Shown in pieces: positions 47,406 through 62,400 of a DNA stretch of 64,000 nt (position 1 is its first letter; the number at the start of each line of letters is the position of its first letter). Both the position numbers and the translations under genes were made by a program. The notes beneath the pieces are model-generated. The model saw only the letters and a program-made list of their open reading frames with translations. It was not told the DNA's origin and searched no databases. The stretch comes from Zygaena filipendulae (lineage: Eukaryota; Arthropoda; Insecta; Lepidoptera; Zygaenidae), in the NCBI GenBank assembly GCA_907165275.2, contig OU015655.1, positions 11,172,501 through 11,236,500 of the forward strand. Reading direction: 5' to 3'.

Positions 47406-50400
47406 CTGAAACGTCATCGATTCCTGAATTAATCAGATGTTACCAAACGCCAAAACCATTGAGGAGTACCTCAATCCGCATCAAACAATAGTAGTGATAA
47501 ATTCATTTAAACATTAAGTTCACAATTGAGTTGCCTAATCTTTAAGTTTCAAAGAAATCTGTGATTTTTTCCTTTTTTTTTCGTATAACGCAAAGTTATA
47601 GTTAAATTGTGGGGAATATGTTATTAAATCTGCCGACGACACAGACGTGTGTCGTCACATTGATATATGTCATATATTTCTCCTCAATAAAAACAACTGT
47701 ACGGAATCTTATCATAATAACGTCACTAACTTTAACTCTAACACCACGGCGCGTCTGTGGTCACGTGATTCAAAAAAAAATATCGAGCGCAAGTAGCGTC
47801 TTACGGCCGCACTCAGAGTCGATTTTAATGATTACTTAGTTAAGTAAAGATTTTTAAAACAAAACTGCCGCAATCAGAGACGTTCAGTAAATTAATTTTA
47901 ATTGGCATTTAATGAGATGTAACTTAATTAGTTAAATGCCCATTAACATTAATTTATTAAACTTGTCTGATTGCGGCAGTTTTGTTTTAAAAATCTATAC
48001 TTAACTAAGTAATCATTAAAGTCGACTCTGAGTGCGGCGGTTATAGTCTGTTTTTCGCTTAATATAATAACCTTATACCTCTGGGTATGGACGCTCTGGG
48101 AGAAGGACCGCCGTCCTCATCAGTGTGTCCCTCCGAGAGGGTCTCTAGAGGGCGCAGCTCGAGCCGGCCGCCCGTGGAGCCACCTCTGACGTCACCGTCA
48201 CCGGGTCCTTCGCTGCCTTCACCGGATGTCGACGGTGTCGGGTTCTGTCGGAGAATACAAAATTGAAGTGTGTACTTAGTAAAATACTTCGGTTCCACGA
48301 TATGGAATTGTTGGTTTGAGTCTGCGGCCATTGAAGTTTTTGTGATTGAAGGTTATTTAATCCAGATATCAGAGAACATTGTCTGTCATAGTAAACTCCT
48401 ACCTACTTTTTAATAAACTCAAACTAGTAGTGCAGTCAACGTCATTTGAAGTCAGGTAACAAGACGTGCCAAGCTAAAAACTCATAGCTATTGAAATATT
48501 AAATTCTATAGGGGAAGTTATATAAAAATAAGAAAAACCTTTATAAAACCACCACATGTGGCATTCTGCATCACTTTCTATCTTCTTTTTATATCCTTAT
48601 ACATATACATAAATCGTCTGTCTGTCTGTCTGTTGGCGATAAACTTAAAAACACTACTGAACAGATTTTCATGCGGTTTTTACCAATAGATAGAGTTTAC
48701 GAATAGATATGTATATACACATTATAATTCGGTATAAAGAGAAGAAGAATAAAAGTATGGAGTTCCTGCGCGGGTGAACCTGTGGGGCACAGCTAGTATG
48801 TAAATAAAGTTTAAAACGTAACCTAGGCTACGCTTCGCCAATATTCAGTATCCAACTCACGTTGTATATATCCCTGGCGGCGGGCGCGGCGGTCTCACCG
48901 ACGCCGTCCAGGAAGAACGTGACCATATTGCCTTTGCCTTTGACGTCGACCGTTCCGCGGCAGCGCAGCTTGTAGCCGCGCGTCGACAGTATGTCGTACA
49001 CCTCCTGCGTCACCTGTCACACAACTCAGCCGCTATAGCCGCCGCGTGCGCACGCGCAAGGAGTGGAACCAACACCGCACAACACAATCAACGCACCAAC
49101 CCACATAGCCAAGTTGGCAGTGTGTAATCGTTGTCGGCAGAGACAACTGGAACTATCGTCATGTCACAGAGTCACGAAGGAATTGGCATGTTGACTAATT
49201 TTTATTTTTTAGTCCGTCTTGTAGATTAATAAAAAATATTGGACACGTATTTTTACTTTTTTTACGTAATCAAAAAATAACGGCGATATATTGAGTTGAA
49301 ATTGCGCGTGACGTCACTATTCTGACAGTTTGCATGGCGGTTTTAGCGGTTAGTGACGTCACGACCCCCTCACCCTAAACTTTAATGCGCTTTATCTCTG
49401 TATATTTTAATTTATTTGAAAAAGCAAAAAATACGTGTCTATTGTTTTTTTTTATTTTCTAACTGACGGACTAATTAGAATTTTGATTTTCAAAAGTAGT
49501 CCACATCCCTATTGGCAACGATCTTTCGCGATCAAATGACATGACTATGAGTTTGGTACTTGTAACTTATCGTCAGGTCACGCGCGTGGTTATGAAATAA
49601 TTGGCCACGATTTTTTGGTGGTCAAGTGACACAACGATAAGCTTAATAAAGAACTTGTCGGTATGACACTTGGTAACGAAATAATTGACTACGATTTTTC
49701 CACGTGACGTGATAATTGTTACAAGTAGGTACTAATCTTATCGTCATGTCACTTGATCACGAAAAATCGTAGCCAATTTTTCGTGATCAAGTGAAACGCC
49801 GATAAGTTTAGTAAAGAACTCAACATCAAGTCACGTGGTCATGAAAAAATTGTATACGATTTTTGGTGATCAAGTGGCATGGCGATTAGTAGGTAAATTA
49901 CCTTAATGTCACGTGATCATGAAAAATCTAAGCCAATCTTTTCTTGGTCACGTGATCGTGACGTATCGTCTTGGTTCTGTTACGCGACGATAAGTTTTTT
50001 AGTTATCCATCGCGCTAACGATTAAATATCGTCAACTTGGCTAAGAGGGCTGACAACGACGCGGTCGGACGGCAGCGCACACACGCTGACGCAGAAAACA
50101 TGAAACTCGCACTTCGCGTTAGAAATTGATCCAAAGTAAATTGTATCCTGTGAGTTTAGTGCATAAAAGTCAAAGTTCAAAGGAATAATACCTAGGCGTG
50201 TTTCAATTGTACGCATTGCCTAGGTACAATCAAAACTCAACCTTATTTTTATTTAACTAAGGTCGAATCGAGGGCGAAAATAGGTTTCCATGTTCTTTTC
50301 CTACACTACATACATATACAAATATTTGTGTTAGAGCACAAAATAATGAAATATGTGTACGAATATGAGTAAAGCATTCAAACAAATCAGATTTACTATT

Positions 50401-53400
50401 TAGTAAGGATAGATAAAAAGGAATTCGCTTGCGCGTTTTAAACAACAATTTCATGAAAATGTTTAAATACTTATTATGCATAAATATACAATGCTTAAAA
50501 CGTAATAGTTTGACGTGGTACCACATCGCTCAGCATTATCGTATCGTGTGTATCGTATCAGACCGTCCGGCCTTACTTGTATGTGGTCGAGCAGTCCAGT
50601 GGAGTCCATCCGCGAGGCGACGTTCACCGCGTTGCCCCAGATGTCGTACTGCGGCTTGCGTGCCCCGATAACGCCAGCCACCACCGGCCCGATGTTGATG
50701 CCTGTCACAAAATCGGATCACGCGCTTCACTAGTGCACCCACGGCCAAGCGCGGATCCAGCTGACAGCACCCAAAAGAGATTGAAGAGGTTGTGGCGAAG
50801 GCCATTCGAAAATAAACGAAACGCGAGTCCGAGTATACACGGAGAGAAATCAGTCAGACCGAAGAGGTTTCGGTCGCCCTTCGTTGCCCGAATGATATGT
50901 TGGCGACACAATGTCAGTGACTAGCAGACACAGTGACCGACCCCGCGTGATGTCGGTTTAGTGCAAACAACAAGAATTTCCTGACAATATTGGTGCCCAA
51001 CAGACCACCGGTAGCAGAAATGTGGTGGGGTGTGGTGGGGTGGGGTCTTCGGATGGGGAACGTTATCAAATAAGCCCCTACTTTTCTCTCAGTGTACGGT
51101 TTCTCTTATGACCGGTACATAGGATCGTACAAAGAGGTTCACAAATTATACGACGTCTAAGTTAAGACCTATACAGTGTACAGTGTACCTATAGGTCCAA
51201 CGAGCAAATCGCAGGGCGAACACAAAAAACTAATAAGCATGTAGAATGTGAGTCGGTATTCGTTCATAAACGTCCAGTATGTATAGATCACTTTCTTCAC
51301 TCAGTATTTGGTTTAGGTAGAAAAAATCCTAACTACAATAAGTAATTGTGTCCCTCCGGAGTCACAAGATAATATTAGCGTATCGACCTCAATCAGAGCT
51401 GTGGGCATGCCCACCGTGCGGACATGGATTGATCCGCGCTTGCCTACGCCCTGATCACCTTTCATCGGCTCACAAAATATAATATTCCAATACAAATTCG
51501 CCACAATTCGCAAAGCCAAACCATTCGCATGTATACTTAGGTAAGGTACACAAAAACAAAAGAAGTAATCGATACTCCAAGAGAGTGCGGTTAGCGAATT
51601 TACCGATGCGTATGCGAAAGTTGTTGAAGGAGTGCTCGTTCACGTATTGCAGCTGGTCGCGCAGGCGCAGCGCATAATCCGCCATCGCGGTCACGTGGCG
51701 GAAGCCGCGGAGGTCACGGGTCGCGGCGGTCAAACCTGCAATTGTTCAACATTTATGTTTTACTAGCTGTCCCTCGCAGTTTCCGTTATCCGTGCTAATT
51801 TAGAAGTTTTCGGGGGAATCCCGGGATATATAGTAGCCTTTTTTTCTGTACCCCTGGCAACGAGTACGCAAAATTTTATCATGATCGGTTCAGTAATTAG
51901 GCGTGAAAGCGTAACAAAAGATCACATTTCTTTAGCGTGCCTAGAAAAGTTTAATAGCTAAAAACTACGACGACTGATGACATCAGTCCTCGCTATGAGT
52001 AGGTACGTTTTCATTGAATAAACGTAATTCAGCTTTATTATAGTTTTCTTTCCTCGATGCATCACATCCACAACTGACCGGAAGCCGCCATGTAAGTGGC
52101 GCCGGTGCTCTTGATCTTCTCGATGTATTTGAACTGATCCTCGGCGAGTATTTCGTCGAAGTCGGCTATGATTTCGTTGAGCAGCCGCAGACACTCGACG
52201 CCCTCGTTGTTGCCCTCCAACTCCACGTAGAACTCCGAGAAGTTGGGGATAGATGCGAACATAACGCACACCGACTCGCACTGCTCGTGGTACAGCTCCT
52301 GTCGAGAGTCAATGTCGAAGTCAAAGTCAAAAAGTCTCATTTAAAGTCACGTTTGGCCCTCTTTGACGTCAATGAGTTTGCAATAATTATGACAGCACCT
52401 ATAAAACATCCACCATTCACGTGTTCTTAATGCTATGGCTGAAGAGAAGATGGTGCGCAACAAACTCTTCAGTAGCACGCTGTTAATTTAATTATGAAAT
52501 GCAACGGTTGTCAATACATTTCCTATGGGTTCGTTATGGCCTCCTATCCCATCGTATCGCGATTGTCAATAACTGTCAGGACATCTCTCAAGGCCCATTG
52601 TCTAATCTAGATACAATGAGTCATTGTTGTATCTGCAGAGCGTATCACGGTATCACATTCAAATTCAATTAGGTATTCAATGGACGCCGTGGGGTACTTA
52701 ATATAAACTTTTACCCCCTATTCACTTCATAAGAGGGTTTCATTTCCAAAAACACATATTTTCCTTGCATTTCAAAAGGACGCCTTGCGTGGAATTTAGA
52801 ATTTCTAGAACCAGCGGTTTGCTTGCGTAGAGCTATTATTCAGTCAGGACATGGATGAGGAACCAAGGTGTTGATTGTACTTACATCGATATTTTTGTCG
52901 CTGTTCAGGAAGTGCTGTGCGACATGCTCTGGCAGGATGTTCGCAAGCAGTTTACGATTGTAGGCTTCCAGGTGTTCCATGTCCTCCTTCTCGTCTGCGA
53001 ACAGGTTAGCTTGGTCATGAGAAATTGTGATAAATGAAAATATTAACGTTCCAATACGCAAGTAAATTGCATCATATGCGGAACTGTTAATTTGGAAAGT
53101 CGCCAGATCGTCGATCAGATATTATATTCTTACAGTCACAGTGTATACAAATATATATAAAAATATTATCAACTTTTGGTATGCATAAGAGACAAAACCT
53201 TATCTTTGTGTGAAATCTTCAGGTTTTAGGTATTGCGTTAACTAGTAACAACACCTAGGTAGTCAAGTTTTGACCACTTTAAATGTTAATCTTTTGCAAA
53301 AGCTTCATCATTTTTACAGAGAATTGATACATAATTGAACACGGTATACGGTACATAATTATTATAGTTTTCACATACAGAAGTAGTAGAGTAGTAAACT

Positions 53401-56400
53401 TGCCATTGGCTTGCAGTTTCCATATGAAGTCGAGGCGGTAAGTGCTCTCGGTCTGGTGCGAATGCAGCAGCAGCGCCACCGCTGCACCCAGTGCAACCAC
53501 CATGTTGGTCCATTGTCGGTTCCAATCCACGTCGCAATGATTCCTGCTCCCAAATACTTAATACTGTATTACGCTTGTTATTAAAGTTTTCACCATAAAG
53601 TGCTGGACAAAGGCTAAATGGTTAGAACCAGCTACCCTCATTTAGCCGGGCGTCAAAATCTTCATCAGATCGTTGGTCAGTCTTATAGGTCTGCCCACAC
53701 CACGTCTGTTGGTTTCCTATATCCAGTTTAGAGCTGTCAGCTCCACGATAAATGCGCCCTTCAAACTGGTGGCAGTTTTACAATTTTGTAAGCTAAATAT
53801 TTTTAAGCCATTCTTTTGATATGGACACAATCTCTGACCCTGTAAATTCTACCCTGTAATTTCTCCCCCCTCAACCAAATCGTAGATCCGTGCCTGACAC
53901 TAACGGCGGTGTCTGTAAATTGTACGCTTTAAAAAGTGAGAGAGTGTGTGCATGCGTGTATGTTTGTCATACGCACTGGCTATAATCGGCGAGGTGGTAG
54001 CGCTGAGTGGCGGTGAGCGCCACGTAAGTGACGCACGCGGCCATCAGCAGCAGGGTCTTCACCAGGGTGATGAGAATCTGGTGCGCGGCGCACATGAACA
54101 TCGCGAGTAGCGTCAGCTGCAGATAATGCTGGTGGCGAAACAAACATGCGCTAGTGAGCCACCAGACGAACCGAAATCCTTACTTACTAATAAAAAATGG
54201 AATGTGAGTGTGTTTGTTTGTTACACTTTCACGTCTTAACGGCTCAAGCCATCATCCTGAAATTTTGCATACACTTTTTCAGGGGTACAGAAAAGGACAT
54301 GAGGTACTTTTTATCACAGAATTCCCAGGGGAACTCTAAATATAACGCGGGTTTGGTATGATTTTGACAAATTTTCTTTTTTGTAGTTTTACTTACGGTA
54401 GGTAAGTAACTTACCTCGTTCATGGTGTAGTAGCACATTTGCTCCTCTCCCTTGTATGATGATTCTACGTTCACACTCCCGCCTGAGTACATCCCCTGCG
54501 GACCACACGTGTATACTTCAGTCAATTTGATGGGAATTAAAAGGTATACTCTATATTTCATGGTACGTTATGAGACAGTAAGTGAAGAAACATAGGACAT
54601 TTCGCACCAAAAAAAATCCGCCATAAATTGCAGCCAAGTACTAGAATGAGTATCAGGCACGGAACTAGAATTTGGTTGAGAGAGGGCAATTTTGGTTGCA
54701 CCACGAAATTTTTTGAATTTACAGGGTAAGAGATTTTTATAAGGTTCAAATAAAGTACCTACTTTGGTCTTTAGCAGATCCGCGCCTAGTACCTATTAGT
54801 ATGAATATAAACTACTACCCTTTAGAAACAAAACAGCATAGTAAAAAAGAATAGGAATCTGTGAGGGGCAGAAGTTTCAGTTCGATATACTAAACTCGTT
54901 CAAGTAAAGCCATTGTCACTGGGTACAGTTATTTTTAAGCGCAAATTTTAAGAGTTCCATGACGGGTTTTTCTTTTCGGTGTGTTGACAGCAACTTACCA
55001 TGACGAGGTGTATCTGCATGAGCACGGCAGCCACCAGCACGAAAGATAGCAGCTGCGCGAGGGTGCGGTTGTTGTGCACGCGCCGGGCCGCAAGCCTCGC
55101 CCACGCGCCCGCCCCCTGCCGGCACGCGCACCACACACGGTCAGCACTACCACATTAAATATATCAGCTAAAGCCAATGCTAAAGCATAAATATGCGACG
55201 CAGTCCCGGCTCTACGATTTTTTCGAACTGGGACACCGGCGCGCGGCGCCCCCCTTTTCAGCGTTTGATATATAAATTACTTAAAATACCTTACAAATAT
55301 AATGTTCACTTATGATGAGAGTCTGTTTGTCGCCTTTTTTTTAACAAATTGACGGTGAGTCAACCAGCTTTCCGTAGGCTAGGCGCTTTATGGAGCAAGT
55401 TATTTATTTTTATACATATTTTATTATGATTGTGGTGGGCCCTGGAACTGACGCCCTGTTTGTCCAGTTTATTTAACCGACTTCCAAAAAGGAGGTTCTA
55501 TGTTCGGCTGCAGGTATGTACTAATGTTTCTTTTTTATGTAGATATGTTCAACGATTATGTACTCGAAGATGGTTGGATCGATTTAGAAAATTCTTTTTA
55601 TTTTCTCCTATTTGGAGAAGTGGAATTGATGATGAAAATCGCAGTTGAAATTAGGCTAAATAAAATAAAAATTCACAAAAAATTTAAAACCAATTTCCAA
55701 AAACACAAAAATGCACTATTCTAAAAAGTTAAAAATAACAAAATACCGATTTCATCCAAGATACAAAAATACACGTAATATTAGATATAAGTAATTGGTT
55801 TGTGCTGCCACTAATTGATTTGAAGTCGGTGACAAGCTAAATAGGGAGTGAGTATTAGTCCGGTCAATTTAGACCAAAAAATGAGAGTGAAGTTACATAA
55901 AGTCCCAACAAGCTGAATTTCAGTGAAATTGTTCAAAACATAATTATAAACAATGTCTAGAAGTTCCCCATCATTCCCGTGTATGGAAAAAAATTTATTC
56001 AAGGTCAAAGGTCAAAAAAATTAGTTTTTTGCGATTTTCAGCAAAACGGTAAGTTTTATCATAAAAGTACCTCAGACAAAAATTGTAGATCATAAAATTG
56101 TCTATAAAAAATGTATCAATACTTTATCTTACGAGCAACCGTTTCTGAGATATAACGATTCAAAAAGTTATAAAAACGCGCTAAATACACTACCTCATAG
56201 GTGGCGTGGAAACGTGTGCATATTATGACGATAACAACTTTTATAACTTTTTGAATTGTTATATCTCAGAAACGGTTGCTCGTAAGATAAAGTATTGATA
56301 CATTTTTTATAGACAATTTTATGATCTACAATTTTTGTCTGAGGTACTTTTATGATAAAACTTACCGTTTTGCTGAAAATCGCGAAAAACTCATTTTTTT

Positions 56401-59400
56401 GACCTTTGACCTTGAATAAAATTTTTTCCTTACACGGGAATGATGGGGAACTTCTAGACATTGTTTATAATTATGTTTTGAACAATTTACCTGAAATTCA
56501 GCTTGTTGGGACTTTATGTAACTTCGAATGTCTAAATTGACCGGACTATATGGTTATTTTTAGCTTTTTAGAATACCTACCTAGTGCATTTTTGTGTTTC
56601 TGGATCTCGGTTTTAATTTATCTTGTTAAAATTTTTACTAAGTGCATTTGTTTTGAAAGTAACTACCTATACAACGTGTTAATGAATTAACTGAAAACTA
56701 GAAAGTAGTTTGCTCAGAATCGACAAGCGAATCGATCGCACTATGTTTTAATATAGGTTATATTTTTTCATTTTTACTAGCCCATGTCTAAATTATTTAT
56801 AATACAATATTTGGCGCGTACGCCGCCCGCAGAAAAAAAATCGAACCGGTAGGCGCGGGCGTAGCGCTTGGAATTTCGTAGATAGGTCACCTCCAAACTA
56901 ATGTTCAATAACTTTTAAAGTATTAATTTTTTCGACATAAAATATATTTTAATCATATTATTGTTTATTTTTTTAAATGGGGTGTATCAGGTTTTCAGTT
57001 AATTCATTAACACGTTGTATACAGTAAGTTACTTATAAAAATAAAACAATTATTAAAATTTGAGTCTGTCTGTTTTGTTCCGGCTAACCTCCGAAACACT
57101 GGGACCTATTTTGACGGGAGTTTTACTGGTAGATAGCTGATGTGATAAGGGTAATTCAGGCTACTTTTAACAGAGTCCCTGCGATAGTTCAAAAACTTAC
57201 GCGTGTATTGTTAACGTAAGAAAAAATATTACAGCAAACTAAGCGTTCAAGTTGCAGACGCGTCGACTGTTAACAGAATTAATAATTTTTTTTTTTAATT
57301 ATAATATCCTATATTGTATCACTACCAATGTTACGGTGTATGCTTTGTTGGTCGTTCTTTTGAATAAATAAATAAATAAACTAACATGGAATACTCTGCC
57401 AACTCACCTGGAAGTCAGAGCAGAACACAACGGAGGCCGGCACCAGCACTAGCAGACCGCAAACAACCATTGTAGCATAACCAGCTGGGGTACTAGAGAA
57501 CATCACATCACATTAGGTATCATGCACGATGATACCACACCGTATGTATGTTCTTAAAGTATCTACCTAGATCACATCATTTGTTCATACAATTGGCTAT
57601 TTGACTAAATTTTTTTAGTCTATCGTGTAGATTGATAAAAAATATTGGACACGTATTTTTTCTTTTTTTACGTAATCAAAAGATAACGGCGATTAGTTGA
57701 AATGTCGCGTGACGTCACAACCCGGTACAGTTTGTTTATACTAAATAATGATGTCACGAGTCCCCTACCCTAAATTTTAATGCGCTTTATCTATGTTTAT
57801 TTTCATTAATTTTAAAAAGCAAAAAATACGTGTCTATTATTTTTTTATTTTCTAACTGACGGACTAATTAGAATTTTGATTTTAATACCCTGGAAAATAC
57901 CTAATTTGGTCAAAATGTAATTTTTTTTGGAAGATTATTGAAAAATTATATTTGCCCTAAAAATAATAATAACAATTCTAGAAAATGCCTGTTTATTTAC
58001 TCATATTATTTTTATGGGAAGACCAGGATTATGTTTATAATTTTTTATTAATTCAAATACTAACATGTTGAAGACGAGCAGCTGCTCGGTTACAATGGCA
58101 ATGTACACCATCACAGCGCAGAGGAAGTAGACCTTCAGCATGCGGTCGCGCTCAGCCGTGTACTGCCAACAAAGACACAACGTCACGACGCGCGTCACGA
58201 GCCACGACTGCGGAGACAGTGGGGGTCTACTTTCCTCTTACGATGAACAGTGATAAGGGTCGCAAGTGTGTGACAAGTGACAGTGATAAGGAAAGTATCG
58301 TGGGTGACAGGAAGTGACAGTGACAGTGAATAAGGAGAGTTTCGCGAAGTGAAAAGTGGCAATGATAAGGAAGGTGTCGCAAATAGTTCAGATTCACAAG
58401 TAACAGTGTTAAAGGAAGTGTCGTAAGCGACGAGAAGTGACAAATGACAGTGATTGGAAAAGTGTTGCAAGTGGTGCAAAGTGACAAGTGACAGTGAACA
58501 AGAAAAGTTTCGCGAGGTTGTTCACCGGTGGAGGTCGTAGCGAGTTTCGAGAGGTTTTCGAGAGGTTTTTGGTTTTCGAGAGGAAATAGTGTTTTATCTT
58601 GGGGAACAATCTAACTTGTGATTGGAAAATGCAAAAAATACGTACATTGGCAGAATTGAATGTGATAATTCGCGAGAGATTGCCATAATTGAAGAGAAGA
58701 AGAAGAAGAAAAAAGTTTCGCGAAGTGAAAAGTGACAGTGATAAAGAAGTTGTCGCAAATGGTGCGGAGTGACCGTTCGTTCCTTTAAAAGTAGCTCGTA
58801 TGAGTCCTGCCTTATGTACAAATTATTTCAATTATGCCAAAAATTCCTCATCATTCCTAGTTTTTTATTGCTACATTATGTAATTCTACTAATATTATAA
58901 ACGCGAAAGTTTGTAAGTATGTATGGATGGATGGATGGATGTTTGTTACTCTTTATTTATTTATTTATTTAAATGAAAGTTTACAATAATATAGCTTATA
59001 CATCAGATTAACACACTTACGCTTACTTTTATCCCGGAATTCCCACGGGAACTCCGATTTTACCGCGGGTGAAACCGCGGGGCACAGCTAGTAATATCTA
59101 TACCTATTATGATTTTTTTTTCTGAGTTGGATAACTTTTACATTTTTCATTACATTTTAAACGATTAAAAATATTTAGGTGAAAAATCGCCTCTTCGGCG
59201 TGGGCCTCTTCACCAAAATTATTTATCACGGGACGCATAGCACGGGACGCAACTTCTCGAAATCGACAATCATTAAAATAAAATGTCAGCATTCGAATCG
59301 GAATATCTATTTATGTACCTATATAGCGGTATAGGTATGTAGACGAGACGATATTAGCATTGTTATTGCTTCGGTGCAAAGCTGCATTTGTATGTGGATC

Positions 59401-62400
59401 GGAGGTTAGAAGTGGTGGCCGACTGCTGATAAGATGCAGCGGTGATCAATTATTCGAAGGCAGGTAATTAATATGAGCAGATATAGAGCCGTTATTTTAC
59501 CTTTATAGTCTACACCACCACTACAAAATATAAGTTTACACAAATCATGAAATGAGGATCACTAACCGTCTGACGTAGAGAATTGACTACGTTAGAAAAA
59601 TGCGTAGAAGTATTTACGTTCCTTATTTATTCATAATACCCATGAAGATAAGAAAGAAGCTCAAGCAAACAAATTACTGTGTGATTATAGTCACGCTACT
59701 TCTTGAGTAAGGAGTTAATCTTGGAAGATGATGTCGTTTTTTGGGCTACTACTGTACTTTTTGTATTTTTTGTTGAACAATGTAATGCAACTAAATTTAA
59801 TTCTCATCAGTTAGTCTATTAATCATAAATAACTTTTTGCAATATTATATTATCGTTGTTAATAGATATGTCAGCATGATGTATTTTTTTCAACTTTAAA
59901 ACTGTGTCGTTTCATATCAATAAATAATAGATATCATTATTATATGCTTAATACTATATAATAATATTATCAATATAATTATAACAAAATTTACTTAACA
60001 GCTTTGACTTGGAACGAAATCGGTTCGAATCGAATTCCCGTGTTATTGGAAGTTAAACGAAACCACAGGCCACTGCACGTTCCGGTGCCTACTTGATTAG
60101 GAATATTAAGTCTCAGCGCGTTCCCTGTTTGCTATGTTCGCCAAGTTCTGTCTAGTCCACAGAGAAAATAATATACTAACTAGAGAGGACATTGTAAGCG
60201 GGGCGGGCGCGTCACGCTCATGAAAGAAGTTAGAGCGAATGTTCCAACTTTCATAAAATCCACTCGGGACACTTCCCGAGTAAATTTTCCACAATATTCT
60301 CAAAACTGTGAATTTTGGCAAATACAATATTATGACGAATTAAAAACGTAACCAAACCGCGCTTCGTAATAAATTTCGTTACGTGAATGAATATTTTTCG
60401 ACGTGATGAATATAATAGAAAAGATCCGACGACACCGGTTTTTATTTATTTTCATACTAAACTGAGTTGATGTCCCTTCTATCTGTTCTATACTCTAGTC
60501 GGGCGCAGGTAAGTTAGCCACCTCGAGCTACCTTGTATATATATATATATATATATATATCTATCTGCTGCGGAATTACTTCAACCGCTTTGTAATTGGT
60601 TTCTGCCGGTGGCCTCGATGTGGGGAGGTTGCTAACTGCATCGCATGGGTTGGGTGGCGAAGGTGATGCATGATGCAATTAACGATTTCAAGGTTTAAAT
60701 CTGCGCATCGAAACTTGCACCCCTTCGATAGACTACGCAAGATATAGGTTTCTAGTGTTTTTGTTTTTGCTTTTATAGGTAAGTTTATATTTTTAAGAAT
60801 TAGTCATTCTAAGAAATTTACAACTATATTTCTTAGCTGTGTTATGTTTTTAACTGATTTGTCCATTTCAGTTTCGTAATATGAAATAGTACCGTCGCCT
60901 ACCTTCTACTATCGTTCAAGAATTTACTTACTTACTTCAGTTAACGATCGTTTTGATATCAGAACCAACCACCAAGATTTGCCGTTTAGTCTTTCACTCA
61001 CGGTGAGTGACCCGCATACTAGATAGTCGAGGTTGAACGTTTGTAGAATCAACCTCCATGACCATACAGATTGCAAAAACATAATTATATTAGAACGAAG
61101 TACCTAAGTAACTTTCGATTAAAAATTAAATGAATGAATATTATACAGCTGTTAATGAAAGCTTAGATATATATATATAATGCATGGTTTTCCTTGTGAA
61201 ATAAATATGTATATTGAAGTTGAAACTGAAAAATTCTTTCATATTACAATAATTTGCTCACGTTTCCACCTCCGTACGTTACAGTATACTGTCATCTGAA
61301 GCGGAATGATGGTTTCGTTGAAAGTAAAATCACAGTAACCCTCGTGTAGCGTAAGGCTGTGCAATGTCGTGTAGCGGGAGTTATTGTTGTGTAGGGCTGT
61401 ACCGTGTCGCGTCGTATTGTGCCGTGTGTGAACTGTGCCAACCTTCGTCTCCAGCTTGGCGTCGCGGAAGGTGAGCGTGAAGGGGCGACAATGCTCGGCG
61501 CGCAGCCGGTCAATGGAGCGTGCGTCGATCGCCTTCATCAGATACTCGTTGACTTCGTCCTCTGGCTTCTTGTGTTCGCTGCCCACATCCATGCCAATCC
61601 TGCGACATCATCATCATGCGTTAGAGACCTTTGACCGGTCAATAGTTTGATGGGTCCTCGAACGACGCTATACGAAATTCAAATCTTTACTATGATTAAA
61701 AGTACGATCAAACTGTCTGCCGATCGAGAGTATACAGTAACAATGTGCTGCAGCCTTTAGGGTTGGCACATGTATCTTAATCGTTTATGAAATAAATGTC
61801 CCGAAACGAGACACATACGACCAATGACGTCTAATTAAAATATCTTTATTAATTTTAATTTTTATTTTTAATTAAGTATTTTATTACACATAATCTTACT
61901 ATGATAAAATCTGACTCTAATCACACACACAGAGGCGACATCAATATTAAATGTAGGTAATATTATTATAAATGTCGGAGGTAGCGTAAAAAAAAAAGAA
62001 AAAAATGCTACTGCTCCACCTGCGTTAACGTTAACGTTGATGTTAATGTCTAACGTGGTAATGTTAGTAAGTTAACGCGTTAAAATGTTGGCCACATCTA
62101 AATTAGCGCACTAATTTACGCGTTAACACGCAGGTGGAGCAGTAGCATAATAGTATTAGACTACCTAAGACTTTATTTTCAACTTTGCAGCGACATATTT
62201 TGTTACACATTGCTATGGTACTTTGCAAGTTTATATTTGTAATTTGCGCACTCGATAGGATATTCAGCAATATTGTTGCAACTTCTACTTGCTTAGTGGT
62301 TAGTAATCTGTCATGGTATATTTTCATATACCCAAGTTGCAACGACCAATCGACTTAATGAGGGTATAATATATTAGCATCGATACATCCGGGGAGACCT

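Noticed and set aside
50463..50924. Overlapping frames over the cyclase C2 exon, including plus-strand ones
   Set aside because: Shadows of the GC-rich exon 50577-50701.
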